Part shown: positions 11,206 through 23,700 of the stretch, in pieces
How the letters are laid out: each line of letters starts with the position of its first letter
Numbering within the stretch: the first letter of the stretch is position 1
From: Xenopus tropicalis
Taxonomy: Eukaryota; Chordata; Amphibia; Anura; Pipidae
DNA: 64,000 nt
Direction: 5' to 3'
NCBI RefSeq assembly: GCF_000004195.4
Contig: NC_030682.2
Span: forward strand, 153,017,510-153,081,509
Translations under genes and position numbers: made by a program
Notes under the pieces: model-generated
What the model was told of the DNA's origin: nothing
Databases searched by the model: none
What the model saw: only the letters and a program-made list of their open reading frames with translations

Positions 11206-14200
11206 TACATGCTGGTTGCACTGGAACTAGAGGCCGGTTAAACTGGAATTAGACACCGGCTGTACTGGAACTAGACGCCCGTTGTATTGGAACTAGATGC
11301 CGGTTGTACTAGAACTACAGGCTGGTTGTAGTGGAACTAGAGGCCGGTTGTATTGGAACTAGAGGCTGGTTATACTGGAACTAGATGCCGGTTGTATCAG
11401 GAATCAATACGCAATGGAGGTTGTATTGGAACTAGACACTGATTGTATTGGAACTAGACGCCGGTTGTACTGGAACTAGACAACAGTTAAAATGGAACTA
11501 GACGCCAGCTGTATTGGAACTAAACGCCGGTTGTATTGAAAGTAGATACTGGTTGAACTGGAACTAGAGACCCATTAAAATGGAACTAGAGGCTGGTTAT
11601 ACTGGAACTAGATGCCGGTTGTATCAGGAATCAATACGCAATGGAGGTTGTATTGGAACTAGACACTGATTGTATTGGAACTAGACGCCGGTTGTACTGG
11701 AACTAGACACCAGTTAAAATGGAACTAGACACCAGCTGTATTGGAACTAAACGCCGGTTGTATTGAAAGTAGATACTGGTTGAACTGGAACTAGAGACCC
11801 ATTAAAATGGAACTAGACACCAGTTGTATTGGAAGTGGATGCCGGTTGTACTGGAACTAGATGCTGGTTGTATTGAAAAAAGACGCAAGTTGTAATGAAA
11901 CTAGACGCCGGTTGTACTGGAACTAGATACCAGTTGTATTGGAAGTAGAGTAGACGCCGGTTGTACTGGAACTAGGCACCAGGTAAAATGGAACCAGACG
12001 CCAGCTGTATTGGAACTAAACGCCGGTTGTATTGGAAGTAGATGCTGGTTTTATTGAAGCAAGATGCCGATTGTACTGGAACTAGACGCCAGTTGTAGTG
12101 GAACTAGATGCCACTTGTATTGGAACTAGACGCTGGTTGTATTGGAAGTAGATGCCGGTTGTACTGGAAGTAGATGCTGGTTGTATTGAAACAAGACGCC
12201 GGTTGTACTGGAACTAGACACGAGTTAAAATGGAATTAGACACTGGCTGTATTGGATCTAAACGCCGGTTGTATTGGAAGTAGATGCTAGTTGTACTGAA
12301 ACTAAACACCAGTTGTACTGGAACAAGAGGTCCGTTAAAATGGAACTAGACGCCGGTTGTATTGGAAGTAGATGCCGGTTGTACTGGAACTAGATGCCGG
12401 TTGTATTGAAACAAGACGCTGGTTGTACTGGAAATAGATGCTGGTTGTACTGGAACTAAACGCCGGTTGTACTGGAACTAGATGCCGGTTGTATTGAAAC
12501 AAGACGCTGGTTGTACGGGAAATAGACGCTGGTTGTACGGGAACTAGATGCCGGTTGTATTGGCAGTAAACACCGGTTGTACTGGAAGCAAGATGCCGGT
12601 TTTACTGGAACTAGAAACCGGTTGTATTGGAACAAGTTGCCGGTTGTACTGGAACTAGAGGCTGGTTTAATTAGAACTAGAGGCCGGTTGTATTGGAACT
12701 AGATGCTGGTTGTATTGGGACTAGATGCCGACTGTACTTGAACTACACGCTGGTTACACTGGAACTAGAGGCTGATTGAACTGGAACTAGATGCCTGTTG
12801 TATTGGAACAAGATGCCGGTTGAACAGGAACTAGACGCTGGTTGTACTGGAACTAGATGCCCATTGTATTGGAACAAGATGCCGGTTGAACTGGAACTAG
12901 AGGTCGGTTGTATTGGAACTAGAGGCCGGTTGTATTGGAACTAGAGGCCGGTTGTATTGGAACTAGATGCCGGTTGTATTGGAACTAGACACCAGTTAAA
13001 ATGGAACTAGATTCCAGTTGTATTGAAGCAAGATGCCGGTTTTACTGGAACTAGACGCTGGTTGTACTGGAACTAGATGCCGGTTGTACTGGAACTAGAT
13101 GCCGGTTGTATTGAAACAAGACGCTGGTTGTAGGGGAAATAGACGCTGGTTGTACGGGAACTAGATGCCAGTTGTATTGGCAGTAAACGCCGGTTGTACT
13201 GGAACTAGACACCAGTTAAAATGGAACTAGATTCCAGTTGTATTGAAGCAAGATGCCGGTTTTACTGGAACTAGACGCCGGTTGTACTGGAACTAGATGC
13301 CGGTTGTACTGGAACTAGATGCCGGTTGTATTGAAACAAGACGCTGGTTGTAGGGAAAATAGATGCTGGTTGTACGGGAACTAGATGCCAGTTGTATTGG
13401 CAGTAAACGCCGGTTGTACTGGAACTAGACACCAGTTAAAATGGAACTAGACACAGGCTGTATTGGAACTAAACGCCGGTTGTATTGGAAGTAGATGCCA
13501 GTTGTACTGGAACTAGATTCCAGTTGTATTGAAGCAAGATGCCGGTTTTACTGGAACTAGAAGCCGGTTGTATTGGAACAAGTTGCCGGTTGTACTGGAA
13601 CTAGAGGCTGGTTGTATTAGAACTAGAGGCCGGTTGTATTGGAACTAGATGCTGGTTGTATTGGGACTAGATGCCGACTGTACTAGAACTACACGCTGGT
13701 TACACTGGAACTAGAGGCTGATTGAACTGGAACTAGATGCCTGTTGTATTGGAACAAGATGCCGGTTGAACAGGAACTAGAGGTCGGTTGTATTGGAACT
13801 AGAGGCCGGTTGTATTGGAACTAGAGGCCGGTTGTATTGGAACTAGATGCCGGTTGTATTGGAACTAGATGAAGGCTGTACGGAAACTAGATGCCGGTTG
13901 TACTAGAATTACATGCTGATTGCAGTGGAACTAGAGGCCGGTTAAACTAGAACTTGACGCTGGTTGTATTGGAACTAGATGCCGTTTGTACTGGAACTAG
14001 ACTCCAGTTGTATTGGAAGTAAATGCCGGTTTTACTGGAACTAGATGCCGGTTGTATTGAAACAAGATCCTGGTTGTACTGGAACTAGACGCCGGTTGTA
14101 CTGGAACTAGACGCCGGTTGTACTGGAACTAGATGCCAGTTGTATTGGAAGTAGACGCCGGTTGTACTGGAACTAGAAGCTGGTTGTATTGAAACAAGAC

Positions 14201-17200
14201 ACCGGTTGTACTGGAACTAGACTCCGGTTGTATTGGAACTAGATGCCGGTTGTACTGGAACTAGATGGTAGTTTAATGGAAGTAGACGGCAGTTGTGCTG
14301 GAACTAGATGCCGGTTGTATTTGAACAAGACCCTGGTTTTACTGGAACTAGACGCTGGTTAAAGACACCAGTTAAAATGGAATTAGACGCTGGCTGTATT
14401 GGAACTAAACTCCAGTTGTACTGGAACTAGATGCCGGTTGTACTGCAACTAGACGCCGGCTATATTGGAACTAAACGCTGGTTGTATTGGAAGTAGATGC
14501 TGGTTGTACTGGAACTACACACCAGTTGTACTGGAACTAGAGGCCCGTTAAAATGGAACTAGACGCCGGTTGTATTGGAAGTAGATGTCGGTTGTACTGA
14601 AACTAGATGCTGGTTGTATTGAAACAAGACGCTGGTTGTACTGGAACTAGATGCTGGTTGTACTGGAACTACACACCAGTTGTACTGGAACTAGAGGCCC
14701 GTTAAAATGGAACTAGACGCCGGTTGTATTGGAAGTAGATGCCGGTTGTACTTAAACTAGATGCTGGTTGTATTGAAACAAGACGCTGGTTGTACTGGAA
14801 CTAGATGCTGGTTGTACTGGAACTAGATGCTGGTTGTATTGAAACAAGATGCTGGTTGTACTGGAACTACACACCAGTTGTACTGGAACTAGAGGTCCAT
14901 TAAAATGGAACTAGATGCCGGTTGTACTGGAAGTTGATGCCGGTTGTACTGAAACTAGATGCCGGTTGTATTGAAACAAGACGCTGGTTGTACTGGAACT
15001 AGATGCTGGTTGTACTGGAACTAGATGCCGGTTGTACTGAACTAGATGCCGGTTGTATTGGAAGTAGACGCCGGTTGTACTGGAACTAGACACCAGTTAA
15101 AATGGAACTAAACGCCAGCTGTATTGCAACTAAATGCCGGTTGTTTTGGAAGTAGATGACGGTTGTACTGGAACTAGACACAGGTTGTATTGAAGCAAGA
15201 CGCCGGTTGTACTGGAAATAGTCTCCGGTTGTACTGGAACTAGATGGCGGTTGTACTGGAACTAGACTCCGGTTGTACTGGAACTAGATGCCAGTTGTAT
15301 TGAAACAAGATGCTGGTTGTACTGGAATTAGATGCCAGTTGTAATGGAACTAGATGCCAGTTTTAATGGAAATAGACGGCAGTTGTGCTGGAACTAGATG
15401 CCGGTTGTATTGAAACAAGACCCTGGTTTTACTGGAACTAGACACTGTTAAAGTGGAATTAGACGCTGGCTGTATTGGAACTAAACTCCAGTTGTATTGG
15501 AACTAGATGCCGGTTGTACTGGAACTAGACGCTGGCTATATTGGAACTAAACGCCGGTTGTATTGGAAGTAGATGCTGGTTGTACTGGAACTACACACCA
15601 GTTGTACTGGAACTAGAGGCCCGTTAAAATGGAACTAGACGCGGTTGTATTGGAAGTAGATGCCGGTTGTACTGAAACTAGATGCTGGTTGTATTGAAAC
15701 AAGACGCTGGTTGTACTGGAACTACACACCAGTTGTACTGGAACTAGAGGTCCGTTAAAATGGAACTAGATGACAGATGTATTGGAAGTTGATGCCGGTT
15801 GTACTGGAACTAGACGCTGGTTGTATTGAAACAAGACACTGGTTGTACTGGAACTAGATGCCGGTTGTACTGGAACTAGACGCCGGTTGTACTGGAACTA
15901 GACGCCGGTTGTACTGAAACTAGATGCCGGTTGTACTGGAACTAGATGCCGGTTGTATTGGAAGTAGACACCGGTTGTATTGAAGCAAGACGCCGGTTGT
16001 ACTGGAAATAGACTCCGGTTGTACTGGAACTAGACGCTGGTTGTACTGGAACTAGACTCTGGTTGTACTGGAACTAGACGCCAGTTGTACTGGAACTTGA
16101 CGCTGGTTGTATTGGAACTGGATGCCGTTTGTACTGGAACTAGACGCTGGTTGTATTGAAACAAGACGCTGGTTGTACTGGAACTAGACTCCGATTGTAT
16201 TGGAAGTAGATGCCGGTTGTACTGGTACTAGATGCCGGTTGTATTGGAAGTAGCTGGCGGTTGTACTGGAACTAGATGCCGGTTGTAATGAAACTAGACG
16301 CTGGTTGTATTGAAACATGACGCCGGTTGTACTGGAACTAGATGCCGGTTGTATTGGAAGTAGCTGGCGGTTGTACTGGAACTAGATGCCGGTTGCAATG
16401 AAACTAGACGCTGGTTGTATTGAAACAATACGCCGGTTGTACTGGAACTAGACACCGGCTGTATTGGAAGTAGATACCGGTTGTATTGAAACAAGACGCT
16501 GGTTGTACTGAAACTAGACGCTGGTTAAAGACACTAGTTAAAATGGAATTAGATGCTGGCTGTATTGGAACTAAACTCCAGTTGCATTGGAACTAGATGC
16601 AGGTTGTACTGGAACTCGATGCTGGTGTTATTGAAACAAGGCGCCGGTTGTACTGGAACTAGACACCATTTAAAATGGAACTAGACGCCGGCTGTATCGG
16701 ATCTAAATGCAGGTTTTATTGGAAGTAGATGCTGGTTGTACTGGAACTACAAACCAGTTGTACTGAAACTAGAGTCCCGTTAAAATTGAACTAGACGCTG
16801 GTTGTATTGGAAGTAGATGCCGGTTGTACTGGAACTAGATGACTGTTGTATTGAAACAAGATGCTGGTTGTACTGGAACTAGACGCCGGTTGTATTAGAA
16901 GTAAATGCCAGTTGTACTGGAACTAGACACCAGTTAAAATGGAACTAGATGCCAGCTGTATTGGAACTAACCGCCGGTTGTATTGGAAGTAGATGCCGGT
17001 TGTACTGGAACTAGATGCCGGTTGTACTGGAACAAGACACTGGTTGTATTGGAAGTAGATGCCGGTTGTACTGGAACTAGATGCTGGTTGTATTGAAACA
17101 AGACGCCGGTTGTACTGGAACTAGACTCCGGTTGTATTGGAAGTAGATGCCGGTTGTACTGGAACTAGATGCTGGTTGTATTGAAACAAGACGCTGGTTG

Positions 17201-18657
17201 TACTGGAACTAGACGCCGGTTGTATTGGAAGTAAATGCCGGTTGTACTGTAACTAGACACCAATTAAAATGGAACTAGATGCCAGCTGTATTGGAACTAA
17301 CCGCCGGTTGTATTGGAAGTAGATGCCGGTTGTACTGGAACTAGATGCCGGTTGTACTGGAACAAGACACTGGTTGTATTGGAACTAGATGCCGGTTGTA
17401 CTGGAACTAGACGCTGGTTGTATTGAAACAAGACACCGGTTGTACTGGAACTAGACTCCGGTTGTATTGGAAGTAGATGCCGGTTGTACTGGAACTAGAT
17501 GCTGGTTGTATTGAAACAAGACGCTGGTTGTACTGGAACTAGACTCCGGTTGTATTGGAAGTAGATGCCGGTTGTACTGGAACTAGATGCTGGTTGTATT
17601 GAAACAAGACGCTGGTTGTACTGGAACTAGACGCCGGTTGTATTGGAAATAAATGCCGGTTGTACTGGAACTAGATGCTGGTTGTATTGAAACAAGACGC
17701 TGGTTGTACTGGAACTAGACTCCGGTTGTATTGGAAGTAGATGCCGGTTGTACTGGAACAAGATGCTGGTTGTATTGAAACAAGACGCTGGTTGTACTGG
17801 AACTAGACGCCGGTTGTATTGGAAATAAATGCCGGTTGTACTGGAACTAGACACCAGTTAAACTGGAACTAGATGCCAGCTGTATTGGATCTAACCGCCG
17901 GTTGTATTGGAAGTAGATGCTTGTTGTATTGAAACAGGACGCTGGTTGTACTGGAACTAGATACCAGTTGTATTGGAAGTAGACCCCGGTTGTACTGGAA
18001 CTAGATGCCGGTTGTACTGGAACTAGATGCCGGTTGTACTGGAACTAGATGCCGGTTGTACTGGAACTAGACGCTGGTTGTATTGAAACAAGACGCCGGT
18101 TGTACTGGAACTAGACTCCGGTTGTATTGGAAGTAGATGCCGGTTGTACTGGAACTAGATGCTGGTTGTATTGAAACAAGACGCTGGTTGTACTGGAACT
18201 AGACGCCGGTTGTATTGGAAATAAATGCCAGTTGTACTGGAACTAGACACCAGTTAAAATGGAACTAGATGCCAGCTGTATTGGAACTAACCGCCGGTTG
18301 TATTGGAAGTAGATGCTAGTTGTATTGAAACAGGACGCTGGTTGTACTGGAACTAGATACCAGTTGTATTGGAAGTAGACCCCGGTTGTACTGGAACTAG
18401 ATGCCGGTTGTACTGGAACTAGATGCCGGTTGTACTGGAACTAGATGCCGGTTGTACTGGAACTAGATGCCGGTTGTACTGGAACTAGATGCCGGTTGTA
18501 TTGGAAGTAGACGCTGGTTGTACTTGAACCAGACGCCGGTTGTATTGGAAGTAGACTCCGGTTGTACTGGACATAGACGCTGGTTGTACTGGAACAAATG
18601 CCGATTGTACTGGCACAAATGGCGGTTTAATTGGAACTAGACGCCAGTTTAATTGGA
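11206..18657. repeat. 22-bp degenerate minisatellite, right arm
   Basis: This continues the 22-bp family for about 340 more copies. Here many units carry a TTGTATTGAAACAAGACGC variant alternating with TTGTACTGGAACTAGATGC, giving local higher-order repeats. One block with ACACCAGTTAAAATGGAACT and GATTCCAGTTGTATTGAAGC recurs 220 bp apart (12988 and 13208, ten units). Similar multi-unit copies occur in 16.9-17.4 kb and 17.8-18.3 kb. No gene is supported. Confidence 0.95.
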
Positions 18658-18739
18658 GTCTTGTGAAACAATTCGCCAATGGGAAATGTGGAAATTCGCT
18701 GCAATTCCATGCCTGGCAAAATAATTCACTCATCACTAG
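18658..18739. mobile_element. MITE fragment (CATCACTA-ending family)
   Basis: A short non-array segment (GTGAAACAATTCGCCAATGG ... CTGGCAAAATAATTCACTCA, ending CATCACTA) sits in the array. It clearly resembles the right end of a longer copy in intron 8 (32645-32881: GCGAAACAATGTGCCAATGG ... CCCATCACTA). TTCGC/GCGAA-rich MITE-like repeats of this kind are common in Xenopus; I do not assign a superfamily. Confidence 0.6.
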
Positions 18740-18780
18740 ATGCCATCTGAACTGGAAGTAGACGCCCCTTGTACTGGGGC
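18740..18780. repeat. Terminal units of the 22-bp array
   Basis: After the MITE fragment, about two degenerate 22-bp units remain (ATGCCATCTGAACTGGAAGT, AGACGCCCCTTGTACTGGGG) before unique sequence starts. The fragment therefore lies inside the array rather than at its edge. Confidence 0.7.
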
Positions 18781-19154
18781 CGCCACACACCGCAGTTACA
18801 CAGCAGCTGCACCCGGAGACAGGGGAGCTACAACTGAACTTTGTTCTACTGTAAAGTTTATTTACATCAAGCTCCGCCCAGTCTAGACATTCCGCAAGTC
18901 CATTTCATGAAAACTCTAATGATTAAACCCGATTCCTCAGTGAGACCTGTGGGGGCTAAAGCAGAGTGGTAACGTTGGGCAGAGCATACTGTGCAGCCAT
19001 TGGGCAAACTCAATAATCTTCATTGGGCAAGGGGAACTAGTGGGGGAGCTGAATCCATCAGGGAATGAGCTACTCTGATTGGACAAAGAGCTGACAGGAG
19101 GTGTGACCTGTTGTTGACTGGCCAACAATATTCCAGGTGAGCCCCGTTCCCTCC
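18781..19154 (+). promoter_or_regulatory. Upstream flank / probable promoter region of the CYP2 gene
   Basis: This is the only unique sequence immediately 5' of the P450 gene, squeezed between the 22-bp array and the intron-1 array. It carries an inverted CCAAT box (GATTGG, 19076-19081) next to GGACAAAG. The latter resembles a nuclear-receptor/HNF4-type half-site of the kind found in liver P450 promoters; that resemblance is weak and inferred. No other gene is seen here. Confidence 0.4.
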
Positions 19155-19162
19155 ATTATAAG
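19155..19162 (+). promoter_or_regulatory. TATA-like box (ATTATAAG)
   Basis: ATTATAAG lies about 25-30 bp before the expected start of a short leader exon that would end at the GTGAGT donor at 19220. Spacing and position just upstream of the gene support it; there is no direct transcript evidence. Confidence 0.35.
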
Positions 19163-19184
19163 ACTTGTACCCAGAGCAGCAACA

Positions 19185-19219
19185 CCCCCAATGCAAATGT
19201 ATTCCTGAATAATCAGAGC
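19185..19219 (+). other. Putative non-coding exon 1 of the CYP2 gene
   Basis: The coding ATG at 20562 lies only 4 bp after a strong 3' splice site (TTTCCTCTCACAG, AG at 20556-20557), so a leader exon must exist upstream. The best donor is GAGC|GTGAGT at 19220, about 60 bp downstream of the TATA-like box. The start at about 19185 is a guess from TATA spacing. No upstream ATG is used in frame. Confidence 0.4.
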
Positions 19220-20530
19220 GTGAGTAGGGGATTGGGTAGGGGGTGAGTATGTATAATAATGGGGGCAGTGTGTGAGTAGGGGATTGGGTAGGGGGTGGGT
19301 ATGTATAATAATGGGGGGCAGTGTGTGAGTAGGGGATTGGGTAGGGGGTGGGTATGTATAATAATGGGGGGGCAGTGTATGAGTAGGGGATTGGGCAGGG
19401 GGTGAGTAGGGGATTGGGCGGGGGGTGAGTAGGGGATTGGGCAGGGGGTGAGTAGGGGATTGGGCAGGGGGTGAGTAGGGGATTTCGCAGGGGGTGAGTA
19501 GGGGATTTGGTGTGGGGTATGTATATGTAATAATAATGGGGGCGGCAGGGGGTGAGTATGGGATTGGGCAGGGGCGGGTATGTATAATGGCAGGGGGTGG
19601 GTAGGGGATTGGGGGGGTGAGTAGGGGATTGGGCGGCGGGTGAGTAGGGGATTGGGCGGGGGATGAGTAGGGGATTGGGTGGGGGGTGAGTAGGGGATTG
19701 AGCAGGGGGTGAGTAGGGGATTTCGCAAGGGGTAAGTAGGGGATTGGGTGGGGGGCGGGTACGTATAATAACGGGAGGGCAGGGGGTGAGTAGGGGATTG
19801 GGCAGGGGCGGGTACTTATAATAACAGGGGGGGGCAGGGGGTGAGTTGGGGATTGGGCAGGGGGCGGGTATGTATAATAACAGGGGAGGGCAGGAGGTGA
19901 GTAGGGGATTGGGCAGGGGGCGGGTACGTATAATAACAGGGGGGGCAGGGGGTGAGTATGAGATTGGGCAGGGGGTGAGTAGGAGATTGGGCAGGGGGGT
20001 ATGTATAACAATGGAGGGGGGGCAGGGGGGGAGTAGGAGATTGGGCAGGGGGTAAGAAGGGGATTGGACAGGGGGGTATGTATAACAATGGAGGGGGGGC
20101 AGGGGGTGAGTAGGAGATTGGGCAGGGGGGGTATGTATAATAACGGGGGGGGGCAGGGGGTGAGTAGGGGATTGGGCAGGGGGCGGGTACGTATAATAAC
20201 AGGGGGGGCAGGGGGTGAGTATGAGATTGGGCAGGGGGTGAGTAGGGGATTGGGCAGGGGGGGTATGTATAATAACGGGGGGGGGGCAGGGGTGAGTAGG
20301 GGATTGGGCAGGGGGCGGGTATGTATAATAACAGGGGGGGCAGGGGGTGAGTAGGGGATTGGGCAGGGGGCGGGTATGTATAATAACAGGGGGGGCAGGG
20401 GGTGAGTATGAGATTGGGCAGGGGGTGAGTAGGGGATTGGGCAGGGGGCGGGTATGTATAATAACAGGGGGGGCAGGGGGTGAGTAGGGGATTGGGCAGG
20501 GCGGGTATGTATAATAACGGGGGGGGGACC
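19220..20530. repeat. Intron 1 G-rich minisatellite (24-bp core, about 55-bp composite)
   Basis: Units consist of GTGAGTAGGGGATTGGGCAG plus a G run, alternating with GGGTATGTATAATAACGGGG segments. The array starts at the exon-1 donor itself and ends about 25 bp before the exon-2 acceptor. Every unit repeats a GTGAGT 5' splice-site consensus on the gene's sense strand. G runs separated by short spacers make it a strong G-quadruplex candidate. Minus-strand proline-rich open frames across it are artefacts. Confidence 0.9.
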
Positions 20531-20561
20531 AGTTCTGATACTTATTTCCTCTCACAGAACC

Positions 20562-20741
20562 ATGGAAATCCTCTCCATCCTGACTTTGTTCTTCATCTTC
20601 CTGCTCACCCTCCTCTTCCTCTCCTCCCTGTGGAGACAACAGAAGAGAAGTCACGTCCTACCCCCGGGCCCAACCCCAGTCCCACTGCTGGGCACCCCCA
20701 ACTATTTATACCGAGATGGGATTCTCAGATATTACCCCGAG
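20562..20741 (+). CDS. CYP2 coding exon 1 (residues 1-60)
   Basis: Encodes the membrane anchor (MEILSILTLFFIFLLTLLFL), the basic stop-transfer stretch RQQKR, and the hinge LPPGPTPVPLLG that orients the catalytic domain to the membrane. It ends RYYPE at a phase-0 donor (CCGAG|GTGTGT). The 180-bp length and phase fit CYP2 first coding exons, though here the ATG is in the second exon of the transcript. Confidence 0.93.
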
Positions 20742-23700
20742 GTGTGTTCTACATTAATGTCTGTCCCACTTCCTATGCTGATGGTGAGATCCCCTTTCCT
20801 CCCCACCCCCAATGTATCACTCATTCCCCCTCTCTTGGTAGGGAATCCCATAACCTGACTGCCCTTACAGTAAGGAACCCCTTCCTATGCTGATGGTGAG
20901 ATCCCCTTTCCTCCCCACCCCCAATGTATCCCTCATTCCCCCTCTCTGGGTAGGGAACCCCATAACCTGACTGCCCTTACAGTAAGGAACCCCTTCCTAT
21001 GCTGATGGTGAGATCCCCTTTCCTCCCCACCCCCAATGTATCACTCATTCCCCCTCTCTTGGTAGGGAACCCCATAACCTGACTGCCCTTACAGTAAGGA
21101 ACCCCTTCCTATGCTGATGGTGAGATCCCCTTTCCTCCCCACCCCCAATGTATCACTCATTCCCCCTCTCTGGGTAGGGAACCCCATAACCTGACTGCCC
21201 TTACAGTAAGGAACCCCTTCCTATGCTGATGATGAGATCTCCTTTCCTCCCCACCCCCAATGTATCACTCATTCCCCCTCTCTGGGTAGGGAACCCCATA
21301 ACCTGACTGCCCTTACAGTAAGGAACCCCTTCCTATGCTGATGGTGAGATCCCCTTTCCTCCCCACCCCCAATGTATCACTCATTCCCCCTCTCTGGGTA
21401 GGGAACCCCATAACCTGACTGCCCTTACAGTAAGGAACCCCTTCCTATGCTGATGGTGAGATCTCGGGCCAGTACCACCATAGATAATTCCCTTTTGCAC
21501 ATTTACGTTCCAGTTTCACAAGAAATACGGCGCAATGTTCACCCTCTGGCAAATGACAGACCCCGTTGTGGTTCTCTGTGGTTACGAGACAGTGAAAGAC
21601 GCTCTGATCAACCACACGGAGCAGTTCAGTGACCGCCCGCTGTATCCGGCACTAGACAGTTACACCAAAGGATTCAGTGAGTGAGACCCTGTTATTGTGT
21701 ATAGTAATTACTCGACTGGGGCGACTCTCTGGGACTCTCTCGGACTCTCTCAGACTCTTTTGGACTCTCTTGGACTCTCTCAGACTCTCTTGGACTCTCT
21801 CGGACTCTCTCAGACTCTCTTGGACTCTCTTGGACTCTCTCGGACTCTCTTGAACTCTCTCGGACTCTCTGGGACTCTCTGGGACTCTCTTGGACTCTCT
21901 CAGACTCTCTTGGACTCTCTCAGATTCTCTTGGACTCTCTCGGACTCTCTCAGACTCTCTCGGACTCTCTCAGACTCTCTTGGACTCTCTCAGACTCTCT
22001 CGGATTCTCTCGGACTCTCTTGGACTCTCTCAGACTCTCTTGGACTCTCTCAGATTCTCTTGGACTCTCTCGGACTCTCTCAGACTCTCTCGGACTCTCT
22101 CAGACTCTCTTGGACTCTCTCAGACTCTATCGGATTCTCTCGGACTCTCTTGGACTCTCTCAGACTCTCTTGGACTCTCTTGGACTCTCTTGGACTCTCT
22201 CAGACTCTCTCGGACTCTCTTGGACTCTCTCAGACTCTCTTGGACTCTCTCGGACTCTCTCGGACTCTCTCGGACTCTCTCGGACCAACACACCAGCACA
22301 ATGTTACATGGCACTAAGGGTTTGAATTGGGCTGAGCTTAAAGGGCAAGATTTTTATAATGAATTGCTAATAGAGCCCCCACTCTGGTTGGGGCACCAAC
22401 TGTGCTGCCTGCACTTGGGGGAGGGGCTTCTGGGACCAAGCATGCTAATTAAGGTGAGTGTTATGTGATGTCACAAGTATGCGCATAATAAACACGCCAA
22501 CAAGCACCTCCCCTGCGGGTAACAGCTCCGCCCCCATGAACTGTACATGGCAGAGTGGGCCCTACGTTTGCTATAAATCGGTTACACCACTGGGGCAGAA
22601 TAGGCAAAATTACTGGAGAAGGAGCTGTGTGTGTCTCAATGGCAGGGGGTATATGAGGACAATATTGAGTGTTCTACTGCCCCACAGTGCTCTACTGCCC
22701 CACAGTGTCCTACTGCCCCACAGTGTCCTACTGCCCCACAGTGTTCTACTGCCCCACAGTGCTCTACTGCCCCAGTGTCCTACTGCCCCACAGTGTTCTA
22801 CTGCCCCACAGTGTTCTACTGCCCCACAGTGCTCTACTGCCCCACAGTGTCCTACTGCCCCACAGTGTTCTACTGCCCCACAGTGTTCTACTGCCCCACA
22901 GTGCTCTACTGCCCCACAGTGTCCTACTGCCCCACAGTGCTCTACTGCCCCACAGTGCTCTACTGCCCCACAGTGTCCTACTGCCCCACAGTGCTCTACT
23001 GCCCCACAGTGTCCTACTGCCCCACAGTGTTCTACTGCCCCACAGTGTTCTACTGCCCCACAGTGTCCTACTGCCCCACAGTGTCCTACTGCCCCACAGT
23101 GTTCTACTGCCCCACAGTGTCCTACTGCCGAACAGTGTTCTACTGCCCCACAGTGTCCTACTGCCCCACAGTGCTCTACTGCCCCACAGTGCTCTACTGC
23201 CCCACAGTGTCCTACTGCCCCACAGTGCTCTACTGCCCCACAGTGCTCTACTGCCCCACAGTGTCCTACTGCCCCACAGTGTCCTACTGCCCCACAGTGT
23301 TCTACTGCCCCACAGTGCTCTACTGCCCCACAGTGTTCTACTGCCCCACAGTGCTCTACTGCCCCACAGTGTCCTACTGCCCCACAGTGCTCTACTGCCC
23401 CACAGTGCTCTACTGCCCCACAGTGTTCTACTGCCCCACAGTGTTCTACTGCCCCACAGTGCTCTACTGCCCCACAGTGCTCTACTGCCCCACAGTGTCC
23501 TACTGCCCCACAGTGTTCTACTGCCCCACAGTGTTCTACTGCCCCACAGTGTTCTACTGCCCACAGTGTTCTACTGCCCCACAGTGTTCTACTGCCCCAC
23601 AGTGCTCTACTGCCCCACAGTGCTCTACTGCCCCACAGTGTTCTACTGCCCCACAGTGCTCTACTGCCCCACAGTGTTCTACTGCCCCACAGTGCTCTAC

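Noticed and set aside
18485..18790. 101-codon minus-strand frame at the end of the 22-bp array
   Set aside because: Composed of array units and a MITE fragment; no conserved protein features.
19020..20654. Proline-rich minus-strand frame of 544 codons
   Set aside because: Reverse strand of the intron-1 G-rich array, running over exon 1 and coding exon 1 of the P450 gene.
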